Assembly: GCF_023228785.1 (NCBI RefSeq)
Contig: NZ_JALOAN010000006.1
Location: 1-64,000, forward strand
DNA: 64,000 nt
Direction of reading: 5' to 3'
Origin: Sulfurimonas sp.
GTDB lineage: Bacteria > Campylobacterota > Campylobacteria > Campylobacterales > Sulfurimonadaceae
The notes below the pieces were generated by a model that ran no database searches, had not been told where the DNA came from, and worked only from the letters and a program-made list of their open reading frames with translations. Numbering within the stretch: the stretch's first letter is position 1; every line of letters starts with the position of its first letter. This document shows, one piece after another, positions 52,577-61,390 of the stretch. Position numbers and translations under genes: made by a program.

Positions 52577-52675
52577 TTGTTCAGGAGGACAGTTTGTTTG
52601 TTTAAGATGATTCACATTCCGTCATTCCGTGCTTGACACGGAATCTAGTTTATAGATTACTCAGAGCATTAAATT
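52577..52675. repeat. MITE-like palindromic element, copy D (left end degraded)
   Basis: The right hairpin ATTCCGTG-CTTGA-CACGGAAT (52624-52644) and the 44-base right end match copy A closely. The left part is reduced to a TTCAGGA-GGACAG remnant followed by TTTGTTTGTTTAAGATGA, similar to the array unit of copy C. It fills the gap between the S24-like gene and the convergent glgB. Confidence 0.75.
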
Positions 52676-52681
52676 ATTAAA

Positions 52682-54601
52682 TCAGCACTTCTTAAAATAA
52701 CTAACACTCAAAGATGCTAGATTTATTTTCAACATATTTTCTCTCCCATGACACTCTTCTTTAACTGACTTTATAGGCTCTTTATTTAGCGAACCATATC
52801 CACCAAACTCTTGGCTATTTGAGCTAAAGATCTCTTCGTATGTGCCTTTATTTGGTACGCCTAAGTTGTAACCTATGTGCTCTTTATCTGAGAAGTTACA
52901 TACAATTATAATAGGCTTTGTTTTTTTAGCTCCAAACCTTACAAACGATATAACATTAGCTTGGTAGTCATTCTCTTCTATCCACTCAAAACCATTTTTC
53001 TCAACATCGTTAAGATGAAGTGACTCTTCATTTATGTACAAACTATTTAACTCTTTTACAGTGTTTTGCATACCTTTATGCTCTTTATACTCTAAGAGAT
53101 GCCAGTCTAAACTTTGCTCGTAGTTCCACTCCGCAAACTGTGCAAATTCTCCACCCATAAAGAGTAGTTTTTTCCCAGGATGAGACATCATTAAAGAATA
53201 TAATGCTCTTAGGTTTGCAAACTTTTTATAGTTATCGCCAGGCATCTTGTTTATGAGAGATCCCTTCATATGAACAACTTCATCGTGGCTAAGCGGAAGT
53301 ACATAGTTTTCATTGAACATATAGACAAAACTAAATGTTAGATCTTTGTGATGGTGCTCTCTATAAACTGGATCAAACTTCATGTATTTTAAAATATCAT
53401 GCATCCAACCCATATTCCATTTGTAACCAAATCCAAGTCCGCCCTCACTTACTGCTCCACACACCTGTGAGTAGTTTGTTGACTCCTCTGCTATCATCAT
53501 GATGTCGCTAAACTCACCATAAGCTCTAATATTTAACTGCTCTAAAAACTTAACTGCCCCGCGGTTAACATTACTACCATCTTCATTTGGTTCCCACTCT
53601 CCATCTTCCCTTGCATAGTTTAAATAGAGCATTGAAGCTACTGCATCTACTCGTATGCCATCTATATGGTATTTCTCAAGCCAAAACATTGCAGAGCTTA
53701 TTAAAAAAGCACGAACTTCATCTCTATCATAGTTAAAGATAGCACTCTTCCACTGTGGATGGTAACCCTTTCTTGGATCTTTATGCTCATAAAGGCAAGT
53801 CCCATCAAAGTTCATAAGACCATGCCCATCTGTCACAAAGTGCGATGGAACCCAGTCTAGTATAACTCCGATCTCATATTCATGCATAATATCTACAAAC
53901 TGCATAAACTCATGAGGCGTGCCAAATCTTGCAGTCGGTGCGAAGTAGCCAGTGACCTGATAACCCCAAGATCCCTTAAATGGAAACTCCGTTATTGGTA
54001 GAAGCTCAATATGTGTAAAGTTCATCTCTTTTAGATACTGGGCTAACTCTCTTGCGGACTCTAGATATGTTAAGTAGCGATTATCCTCTTCTACCTTTCT
54101 TCTCCAAGATCCCAAATGAACCTCATAGATAGATATAGGAGCTTTGTGGGAGTTATATTTTGCTCTCTTTTTCATCCATTTTTTATCTCCCCACTTATAG
54201 CCATCAAGCTCATAAACCTTTGAAGCTGAGGAGGGAGCTACCTCGCTACAAAAAGCGTATGGATCTGCCTTATCTTTATTCGCACTATCTGAGTCTGCAT
54301 TTATATGGTATTTGTAAGTCATACCTTGCTCTACGCCTGTTATAAAACCCTCCCAGATCCCAGACTCATCATCTCTTATTTTTAAAGGATGAGCACTCTC
54401 GCTATAAGAGTTAAAGTCTCCCCTAACCGATACGCTTTGAGCATTTGGAGCCCAGACTGCAAAGTATGTACCACTAACTCCATCTCTTATATATAGATGA
54501 GATCCTAGATGATTGTAGAGTTTTGAGTGAGTACCCTCTTTAAAGAGATAAATATCTAGTTCACTAAAGAGAGTCACATCGTAAAAGATATCGTAGTTCA
54601 T
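52682..54601 (-). CDS. glgB: 1,4-alpha-glucan branching enzyme
   Basis: GlgB makes the alpha-1,6 branches of glycogen. The 639-residue protein has an N-terminal CBM48 domain (GTYFAVWAPNAQSVSVRGDFN begins around residue 43), a GH13 catalytic barrel with nucleophile in DGIRVDAVASM and acid in IAEESTN, SHDEVVH, and a C-terminal beta domain. It is the last gene of the glycogen operon and follows glgA by one base. Confidence 0.95.
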   Translation of the reverse strand: MNYDIFYDVTLFSELDIYLFKEGTHSKLYNHLGSHLYIRDGVSGTYFAVWAPNAQSVSVRGDFNSYSESAHPLKIRDDESGIWEGFITGVEQGMTYKYHINADSDSANKDKADPYAFCSEVAPSSASKVYELDGYKWGDKKWMKKRAKYNSHKAPISIYEVHLGSWRRKVEEDNRYLTYLESARELAQYLKEMNFTHIELLPITEFPFKGSWGYQVTGYFAPTARFGTPHEFMQFVDIMHEYEIGVILDWVPSHFVTDGHGLMNFDGTCLYEHKDPRKGYHPQWKSAIFNYDRDEVRAFLISSAMFWLEKYHIDGIRVDAVASMLYLNYAREDGEWEPNEDGSNVNRGAVKFLEQLNIRAYGEFSDIMMIAEESTNYSQVCGAVSEGGLGFGYKWNMGWMHDILKYMKFDPVYREHHHKDLTFSFVYMFNENYVLPLSHDEVVHMKGSLINKMPGDNYKKFANLRALYSLMMSHPGKKLLFMGGEFAQFAEWNYEQSLDWHLLEYKEHKGMQNTVKELNSLYINEESLHLNDVEKNGFEWIEENDYQANVISFVRFGAKKTKPIIIVCNFSDKEHIGYNLGVPNKGTYEEIFSSNSQEFGGYGSLNKEPIKSVKEECHGRENMLKINLASLSVSYFKKC

Positions 54602-54602
54602 A

Positions 54603-56063
54603 TCATCTTCCTAATATATTTTTATAGATATCTACATACTCTAAAGCTGCACTATCCCAACCAAAATACTCACCCATCGCTCTTTTTTGCATCTCTTTAA
54701 ATGAGTCAGGAGAGTTATAGTAAACATCTAACGCCCACTTTATAGTGTGGTAAAGTGCATCATTTGAAGCCTCATAAAACTTAAATCCATTCCCACTCTC
54801 ATGAAACTCATCAAAGTTGTCTATGGTGTCGTCCAAACCGCCTGTAGCTCTTACTATTGGTAAAGTCCCATATCTTAGACTATAGATCTGGTTAAGTCCA
54901 CATGGCTCAAATAGTGAGGGCATTAAAAACATATCGCTTGCTGCTTCTATTTTGTGTGCTAGTGCATCTGAATAACCCACATGAACAGCAAAGTTTGGGC
55001 GATGGTATGAAGTTGTGCTAAAGAAATCTTCTGCCCACTTCTCGCCAGTTCCAAGGACTACGATTTGAACATCAAAATCTAGTATAGAGTTAAGGATGGA
55101 AGCTATCATCGCTATGCCTTTTTGCTCTACAAATCTTCCCACAAAGCCAATTAGAGCTACATCATCTCTAACCTCAAGTCCAAAGTGTTTTTGGATATCT
55201 CGCTTGCAAACAAGCTTTCCACTCATATCATCAGCGTCATACTTCTTAGCAATGTGTTTATCAACAGAAGGATTCCACTCATCATAGTCAACACCATTTA
55301 AGATCCCATAAACTTTATGAGCATGTGCTTGTATGTGATGCTCTAAGCCAAAACCAAACTCTTGTGTCTGGATCTCTTGTGCATACTTTTTAGAGACTGT
55401 TGTAACTGCATCTGCTCTTGATATTCCCGCTTTTAGAAAGTTTACTCCATCATGACTCTCTAGATCGTGTGAGTTAAAGTAGTTCCAACCAACTTCTAAA
55501 ACATCTATGGCACCTTTAAAGAAATGTCCTTGATGCTGTAGGTTGTGAATGGTTAAAACTGATTTTGCATATGCGAAGTCATGGTAAAATCTAGTTCTCA
55601 TAAGAAGCGGAATTGTAGCCGTGTGCCAATCGTTTGCATGGACTATATCTGGTGCAAAATTTAGCATATTTGAGAGTTGTAAAACTGCCTTAGAGAAGAA
55701 GATAAAACGGTTGTCATTATCTTTAAAGCCCTCGCCTGCTTCATCTTCGTAGAGCCTGCTTCTACCAAAATACTCCTCATAGTCTATAAAGTATATTGGT
55801 ACCTTACTATTTGGAAGTGTTGTAGTATAAACCGCTGCCCAAAACTCGCCCATAACGCCCATTGGAACGCCTAGAGGAGCTTCAAGTTTTACTAGATCTG
55901 CTGTGTCTATTTGGTAGTATCTCGGCATTACAATTATGATGTTGTGACCTAGCTCTTTTATGGCTTTTGGAAGAGCACCGGCTACATCAGCCAGACCTCC
56001 AGTTTTAGCATATGGAACAACCTCTGATGCTGCAAATAATATGTTAAGCTTTTTTTTACTCAT
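54603..56063 (-). CDS. glgA: Glycogen (starch) synthase, copy 1
   Basis: GlgA extends alpha-1,4-glucan chains from ADP-glucose (GT5). The 486-residue protein has the N-terminal donor motif YAKTGGLADVAGALPKA, HANDWHTATIP, ITTVSKKYAQEIQ-like segment, and C-terminal SLFEPCGLNQIYSLRYG and ATGGLDDT. Length is standard. It is coupled to the ROK kinase gene by an ATGA overlap. A second, diverged synthase gene lies two genes upstream, so the operon codes for two. Confidence 0.93.
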   Translation of the reverse strand: MSKKKLNILFAASEVVPYAKTGGLADVAGALPKAIKELGHNIIIVMPRYYQIDTADLVKLEAPLGVPMGVMGEFWAAVYTTTLPNSKVPIYFIDYEEYFGRSRLYEDEAGEGFKDNDNRFIFFSKAVLQLSNMLNFAPDIVHANDWHTATIPLLMRTRFYHDFAYAKSVLTIHNLQHQGHFFKGAIDVLEVGWNYFNSHDLESHDGVNFLKAGISRADAVTTVSKKYAQEIQTQEFGFGLEHHIQAHAHKVYGILNGVDYDEWNPSVDKHIAKKYDADDMSGKLVCKRDIQKHFGLEVRDDVALIGFVGRFVEQKGIAMIASILNSILDFDVQIVVLGTGEKWAEDFFSTTSYHRPNFAVHVGYSDALAHKIEAASDMFLMPSLFEPCGLNQIYSLRYGTLPIVRATGGLDDTIDNFDEFHESGNGFKFYEASNDALYHTIKWALDVYYNSPDSFKEMQKRAMGEYFGWDSAALEYVDIYKNILGR

Positions 56064-56893
56064 CTTAAGTCCTTTAGCATTAAAGCACCTATTATCGGTG
56101 CATTATTAAGTTTTGTCTTGATTATTTTTACACCTCTAAGTGCGACAGGCATAGCAAACTCTTCTATCTTACTAGCTATTATACTCTCAAGTTGTGGGTT
56201 TGACTCTATAATTCCACCACCTAAAACTACGACTTTTGGATTAAAAAGCGTTATGGCAGTTGAGACTGAATAAAGAAGTGCAAGTTCAAACTCTTTATAG
56301 ATCTCACTAAACTCTGGAGTATCCTTTAGATCTTGTAAATTAAGTTTTGGATCTATCTTTTTATGTTTTTTCCATCTATCTAAGGCAGATCCAGAAGCAA
56401 AAAGTTCGATGCAGTTACTCTTACCACATCCACAGACAAAAGGCGCCTCTTTATATGCAATATGCCCTATCTCAGTAGCCACGCCACTAAAACCAGTTAT
56501 AAGATTGCCTGAACTAACAACTCCAAGACCAAGCCCAGTTCCTATATATATAGCACAAACATCTTCTTCTTTTAAGTAAGTACTCTCTGCTATTACTGCA
56601 CAGTTTAAGTCGTTTTCTATAAAGAGTGAGATCTCATATTTATCTTTAAAATACTCTTTTATTTCGTGTACATCTACTTTAATATTTGGAGCAGAGATTA
56701 TCACTCCATCTTTTACTTGTCCAGCATAAGAGATGCATATAGTTTTTATATCACTATGATCTTTTATGATTGTCTCCATCCATGATGCAAGTCCAACAGT
56801 TGAACTCTTCTCATTTAACTTCTCTTGCAATCCATTTTTAGAATGGATCTCAGCTCGAAGATGTGTTCCACCTGCATCAACTACTAAAGTCAT
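56060..56893 (-). CDS. ROK family sugar kinase, probable glucokinase
   Basis: The 277-residue protein has the ROK phosphate motif VDAGGTHLRAE, IENDLNCAVIAES, the ROK signature with zinc ligands CGCGKSNCIELFASG, and VVLGGGIIES. It probably makes glucose-6-phosphate from glucose released by glucan breakdown. It lies between two glycogen synthase genes with four-base overlaps at both ends. It lacks a DNA-binding domain, so it is an enzyme, not a repressor. Confidence 0.88.
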   Translation of the reverse strand: MTLVVDAGGTHLRAEIHSKNGLQEKLNEKSSTVGLASWMETIIKDHSDIKTICISYAGQVKDGVIISAPNIKVDVHEIKEYFKDKYEISLFIENDLNCAVIAESTYLKEEDVCAIYIGTGLGLGVVSSGNLITGFSGVATEIGHIAYKEAPFVCGCGKSNCIELFASGSALDRWKKHKKIDPKLNLQDLKDTPEFSEIYKEFELALLYSVSTAITLFNPKVVVLGGGIIESNPQLESIIASKIEEFAMPVALRGVKIIKTKLNNAPIIGALMLKDLR

Positions 56894-58266
56894 GATAATA
56901 TCTTTTTATAGATCTCTATATATTTTAATGCACTACTAGTAAATGATAGATCTTTTTTCATAGCAGTCACTCTCATGGAGTTAAATAGTTCACTTCTCTT
57001 TCTAAGATCCATTGCCCTCTCAACTGCTAGAGTTAGATCTTTTTTTCTCTCGCCTTTAAATACAATCCCATCAACACCATCTATAACACTATCTTTTAGT
57101 CCACCTATTTCATGCACAATTGGTATAGCTCCATAAGTCATTGAAATCATTTGGCTCAAACCACATGGCTCAAACTTTGATGGCATTAGTAAAAAGTCTG
57201 CAGCTGCATAAATCCTGTGAGAGAGCGCTTCATCATAAATATTTGTAAACTCAAAATTTTCATATTTTTTAGAAAATTTCTCTAACTTAGCTACAAAGTC
57301 AGGACTTCCTTCTCCAACTACATATAGATTTATTTTTTTTGATAATATTTTTTTCAGTGACTTTATAAGTAGATCTATGCCCTTTTGTTCAACAAGACGA
57401 GTCACCATTACAAAAAGTGGAATTTTTGAATTTTTTAAAGAGGAGTTTTTAAAAAAAGCTTTTTTATTTTCTTCTTTTTTATCTAGACTTTTATAATCAA
57501 AATTTTTGTACAAACTAAGATCAGTTTTTGGATTAAAAAGATTCGTATCTATACCATTTAAAATTCCATACAATTTATTTTTATGATACTTTAAAAAACC
57601 CTCAAGTCCGCATCCAAACTCTTTTGTTAAAATCTCTTTTGCATAAGTTGGACTAACGGTAGTTACAGCATCACTATAGGCTATGCCCGCCTTTAAAAAG
57701 CTAATTTTTTCATAAAATTCTAATCCATCTATATTAAAATATTTTTTGCCAATTGAGAGTCTTTTTAGTGACTTCTTACTAAAAATCCCCTGATATGAAA
57801 GGTTATGGATAGTAAAAAGAGTTTTGATTTTTGATTTTTCTTCTTTTAGATAAAGCGAGCTAAGAGCCGTATGCCAATCATTTAGATGCAACACATCTAC
57901 TGATAATCTCTTTGCTAAAACTACTATAGCCTTACAAAAAATCCCAAAACGCAGATCATTATTTACATAATCTCCAAACTCATCACCATAAAGGTTTTGT
58001 GTGTCACTAAGTAGTGGAGCTTCTACAAAATATGTAGCCGTATTATCTTTTTTGTAAAATTTAAGTTTATAAGAGACTCCGCCTAAACTAATCTCATCAC
58101 TATATTCTAGTACCAATTCCTCTTTTTGCATAAATCCATACATTGGCATAAGAGTCGATATATCTACGAACTTTGATAATGATTTGGGAAGTGAAGCGGC
58201 AACATCTGCTAAACCACCACTTTTGGCATAAGGAAACATTTCACTTGAAGCAAAAAGTATTTTCAT
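56890..58266 (-). CDS. glgA: Glycogen (starch) synthase, copy 2
   Basis: The 458-residue GT5 protein has YAKSGGLADVAASLPKS, HLNDWHTALSS, VTTVSPTYAKEIL, and SKFEPCGLSQMISMTYG. It is clearly diverged from the copy at 54603, with lysine-rich sequence in the linker region. Two synthases in one operon may differ in donor (ADP- or UDP-glucose) or acceptor preference; the sequence does not decide this. Its start overlaps a tiny ORF that links it to the GalT-like gene. Confidence 0.9.
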   Translation of the reverse strand: MKILFASSEMFPYAKSGGLADVAASLPKSLSKFVDISTLMPMYGFMQKEELVLEYSDEISLGGVSYKLKFYKKDNTATYFVEAPLLSDTQNLYGDEFGDYVNNDLRFGIFCKAIVVLAKRLSVDVLHLNDWHTALSSLYLKEEKSKIKTLFTIHNLSYQGIFSKKSLKRLSIGKKYFNIDGLEFYEKISFLKAGIAYSDAVTTVSPTYAKEILTKEFGCGLEGFLKYHKNKLYGILNGIDTNLFNPKTDLSLYKNFDYKSLDKKEENKKAFFKNSSLKNSKIPLFVMVTRLVEQKGIDLLIKSLKKILSKKINLYVVGEGSPDFVAKLEKFSKKYENFEFTNIYDEALSHRIYAAADFLLMPSKFEPCGLSQMISMTYGAIPIVHEIGGLKDSVIDGVDGIVFKGERKKDLTLAVERAMDLRKRSELFNSMRVTAMKKDLSFTSSALKYIEIYKKILS

Positions 58267-58343
58267 TGTATACTCTTTAACGACTCTTTTAACTTACTTT
58301 GAGTTTTTACTTGAGTCAATCTACTAAGCAAAATATTTATCAT
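58263..58343 (-). CDS. Possible 26-residue small protein or translational bridge
   Basis: An ORF of 27 codons including stop, MINILLSRLTQVKTQSK..., begins one base after the galT stop, has a GAGGAG ribosome-binding site six bases ahead and ends overlapping the glgA start (ATGA). The signal is strong for such a short ORF. It may serve only to couple translation, or code for a small amphipathic peptide. No homologue can be claimed. Confidence 0.4.
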   Translation of the reverse strand: MINILLSRLTQVKTQSKLKESLKSIQ

Positions 58344-58344
58344 C

Positions 58345-59358
58345 TCAATCTCCTCGTAATAGTCGTGCACAATACTCTGGTTCAACACTATTTATATACA
58401 TTCCAGTAGAGACTTCAAAACCACCTAACCTATAGATCCTAGGTGCTACTCTTAAGGTAAATCGATAATTTTTATCAATACTAAACATATATTTTTCAGC
58501 CTCAAAGTTTGGGTTTAGTGGCGCTAAGTCAAAGTATAAGTTGTAATCAAAAACTCCAAGCTGTTGATTTAATTTTTTAAATGTCATTTTTATTATATTT
58601 GCTAGATCTATAAGATCTTCTCTAGAACATCTGTTTAAACTAGATATGTTTTTAGTAGGAGCTATCATAACTTCAAATGGAAACTCACTTGCATATGGAC
58701 AAAAAGAGACAAAGTTCCCAACAATATATAGAACTCTTTTCTTCACCTTGATCTCATTATGCACTACATCTTCTATCTTTCCTCGTCCATGACGCAAATA
58801 GTACTCTTCATTTCTACTTAAAAAAGCTAATTGCTTCTTAGGTATAACAGGAAGTGCCAATAATTGAGTATGAGGATGATCTTGTGTAGCTCCAGCATTT
58901 TGTCCAAAATTTTTGAAAATACTCAAATAAATCAGTCTTTTATCATTCTTAAGATCTTCCATCCTTATAATCATTGTGCGTAACCAATTTTCTATATCGT
59001 TAACACTCATATCACCAATATCACAATCATGACAAGGAGAGTCTATTAAGATCTCATGAGCACCCACTCCAGATCTATACTCAAATAGACCATCTCTTTG
59101 GGCTATATCTTCAAGTTCAACCTGCACAGCCTTATAAAGATTTGGTACTACTCTTGTTCTCCACATTCCTTTGTTTGGCTCGTTATACCTTAGAGCATAG
59201 ACCTCATTAGGAGTCAAATGTTCATTTCCTTCGCAAAATGGACAATTTGGATTAATCTTTTTTCGCTTAGTGTAGCCTTCTAAATTTGGTCTATGCAACC
59301 TCTCTGGTGCGATAATTACATATTTGTTATTAATTGTATCTAATCTTATTTCAGACAT
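58345..59358 (-). CDS. galT: Galactose-1-phosphate uridylyltransferase-like protein
   Basis: This HIT-superfamily protein of 337 residues has a zinc-binding CPFCEGNEHLTPNE segment near the N-terminus and the catalytic HPHTQLLALP motif, which carries the covalent uridylylated or adenylylated histidine. It acts on hexose-1-phosphates and NDP-sugars. In a glycogen operon, a role in NDP-glucose supply or as an ADP-glucose phosphorylase-type enzyme is as likely as galactose metabolism. It overlaps the GH57 gene by eight bases. Confidence 0.85.
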   Translation of the reverse strand: MSEIRLDTINNKYVIIAPERLHRPNLEGYTKRKKINPNCPFCEGNEHLTPNEVYALRYNEPNKGMWRTRVVPNLYKAVQVELEDIAQRDGLFEYRSGVGAHEILIDSPCHDCDIGDMSVNDIENWLRTMIIRMEDLKNDKRLIYLSIFKNFGQNAGATQDHPHTQLLALPVIPKKQLAFLSRNEEYYLRHGRGKIEDVVHNEIKVKKRVLYIVGNFVSFCPYASEFPFEVMIAPTKNISSLNRCSREDLIDLANIIKMTFKKLNQQLGVFDYNLYFDLAPLNPNFEAEKYMFSIDKNYRFTLRVAPRIYRLGGFEVSTGMYINSVEPEYCARLLRGD

Positions 59359-61381
59359 TTTTTACCTCTAATGCGACATTTAAACTTAATTTTGATTCAT
59401 ACGAAGTTGAAAATATAAAAGATATTCCTTGCGCTACTTTATCAAAGCCACTCTCACTTTGAGATACTGTATTTAAAATATATCCATAGATATTACACTT
59501 CTTGTTTGTTGTTAACTTTAAGATCTGATTTGTAAAATCATCAACTATAATAAGTTCATCACAATCAACTTCACTAAAGCCATTTTCAATAGTTTTAGAA
59601 TTGAAAGTAACTTTATGAGGATGTGCAAAATGAAAGTTAAACTCCATTGCATAAAAGAGTTTTTGCGAGTACTTGCTATCTACATCTAAGTTTAACTCTA
59701 TTTTATTTTTATCAAACATATACTCTTTTGTTAATCTTGTTGGATATGACTCATCTAGGTACAATCCTCCATCTCTTATAAAGATGTTTTCTTTCTCATT
59801 CTTTACAAAAGCTTGATTTACAAAGTCACCAACTTCTCTAAATGTAAGATCTTTAAAACTTTCTAAGCAAAAACCTTCAAAACTAAAATGATCTATAAAT
59901 GAGTACTTTGGATACCAATCATATATGAGTTCATCTTTTAAACTCTCATCTATAAGCACAGCATCACTATGTATAGTCTCTATCTCATCTTCACTACTTT
60001 GGTGGACTATCTCTACTTTTGGATTTAAGATTTTTTCATGGTAAGCCTCTTTCCTTCTCATAAGAGTGTTTTGCCAATTAAAAAAGGTCTCTAAAGATCC
60101 AAGTTCAATCATTTGAGCGCCATGTCTTGTTGAAAAAACAGCACTAAGGTTTTGAGTCAATACTTTAAGTTCATCATATCCATCTTTGTTTATATCCAAG
60201 AGTTCGTATGTTGTGTGTTTTTGAGCTCTTGTTTTTTCTATCTCAAGAAGATATTTATAAGCATTGTCTCTTAGATTTGGAAGATAAAGACCTCCAAAAA
60301 CACCGTGCCAAAAAACATCATTTGTTTGTAGTTTATAGAGTAGATCTAGAGTACTTTTATCTAAATTTTCTTGATTTAGGCTAAGGTTTAACATTCTTTT
60401 ATGGAGATAATTACTCTCACTATATTTTATAAAAAAATTCTTCCAAACACCGCCTTTTACAAAGGCAACTGCCATCTTATTAAAATACTCATCTCCAAGA
60501 GATTGTTTTAAGCTCTCTAGAGCTATCGTTTGCGCTGGTTTTAAACTCCACTCTCCCATCTCAAAATATGAAGTGTTATTTAAATAAGCTAAGCCTAAAG
60601 AGCGATTTTGCTTCATATAGTCACTAAAGTGTTGTGTTTGAATCTGTTTATGACCTATAACAGCTTTTAAAAACTTCTCAAGCCATTTTTTCTCATATAC
60701 CCATTCATGTGTTTTTGGCCATAAACCAAATTTTTCTGCATCATCAAATATTATAGCTGCAGAGTTTTCGCTATCTGCACATTTGAGAATGGTATCAATA
60801 GCACGCTGGACACTAAAAAATGGCAAAGCATATCTAAGAGACTGAGCAATTGGAAATAAACCAATCTCCAAACCACTCTCTTCAGTTTTATAATATCCAT
60901 TCATCTTATTTGCATCAAAGCCACTGCTTAAAAAATGATAATCATCTACCATAACAAATTCATTCCCACAAGAGGCTATATCTAGAACTATTGAAGACTC
61001 CCAAACACGTTCAGTAAGCCATAAACCTTTTGGCTTTACGCCGAGATGTTTTTTTATATATTTATTTAGTTTTTTGATCTGTGCCTTGCGATCATTTGAT
61101 GGGATTGAACTAAGCACTGGCTCATAGTATCCTGCACCTATCCACTCAATAGATCCATTATCAGTTAATGTCTTCATATTTTGAAATATATCAGGACTGT
61201 TTTTTCTGATCCTATCAAGCAACCAACCACTACAATGTACACTAAACTTAAACTCTGGATAATTAACCATAGTCTCAAAAAAAGGTTTATAACAAAGTTC
61301 TATAGCCTCATCAACGGCATCCCCAAAATTATCAACTGGTTGATGCATATGCACACCAAACAACAACGATACTTTATGCAT
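59351..61381 (-). CDS. GH57 4-alpha-glucanotransferase/alpha-amylase with DUF1925 and DUF1926 domains
   Basis: The 676-residue protein has the GH57 motifs HMHQP (11-15), a GAGYYEP segment, WLTERVWE with the catalytic glutamate and DDAEKFGLWP with the catalytic aspartate, followed by the helical DUF1925 region and a C-terminal beta-sandwich like DUF1926. This layout is that of the Thermococcus 4-alpha-glucanotransferase. It probably reshapes or degrades glycogen in the cytoplasm, as no signal peptide is seen. Confidence 0.9.
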   Translation of the reverse strand: MHKVSLLFGVHMHQPVDNFGDAVDEAIELCYKPFFETMVNYPEFKFSVHCSGWLLDRIRKNSPDIFQNMKTLTDNGSIEWIGAGYYEPVLSSIPSNDRKAQIKKLNKYIKKHLGVKPKGLWLTERVWESSIVLDIASCGNEFVMVDDYHFLSSGFDANKMNGYYKTEESGLEIGLFPIAQSLRYALPFFSVQRAIDTILKCADSENSAAIIFDDAEKFGLWPKTHEWVYEKKWLEKFLKAVIGHKQIQTQHFSDYMKQNRSLGLAYLNNTSYFEMGEWSLKPAQTIALESLKQSLGDEYFNKMAVAFVKGGVWKNFFIKYSESNYLHKRMLNLSLNQENLDKSTLDLLYKLQTNDVFWHGVFGGLYLPNLRDNAYKYLLEIEKTRAQKHTTYELLDINKDGYDELKVLTQNLSAVFSTRHGAQMIELGSLETFFNWQNTLMRRKEAYHEKILNPKVEIVHQSSEDEIETIHSDAVLIDESLKDELIYDWYPKYSFIDHFSFEGFCLESFKDLTFREVGDFVNQAFVKNEKENIFIRDGGLYLDESYPTRLTKEYMFDKNKIELNLDVDSKYSQKLFYAMEFNFHFAHPHKVTFNSKTIENGFSEVDCDELIIVDDFTNQILKLTTNKKCNIYGYILNTVSQSESGFDKVAQGISFIFSTSYESKLSLNVALEVKNV

Positions 61382-61390
61382 ATTTTTTCC

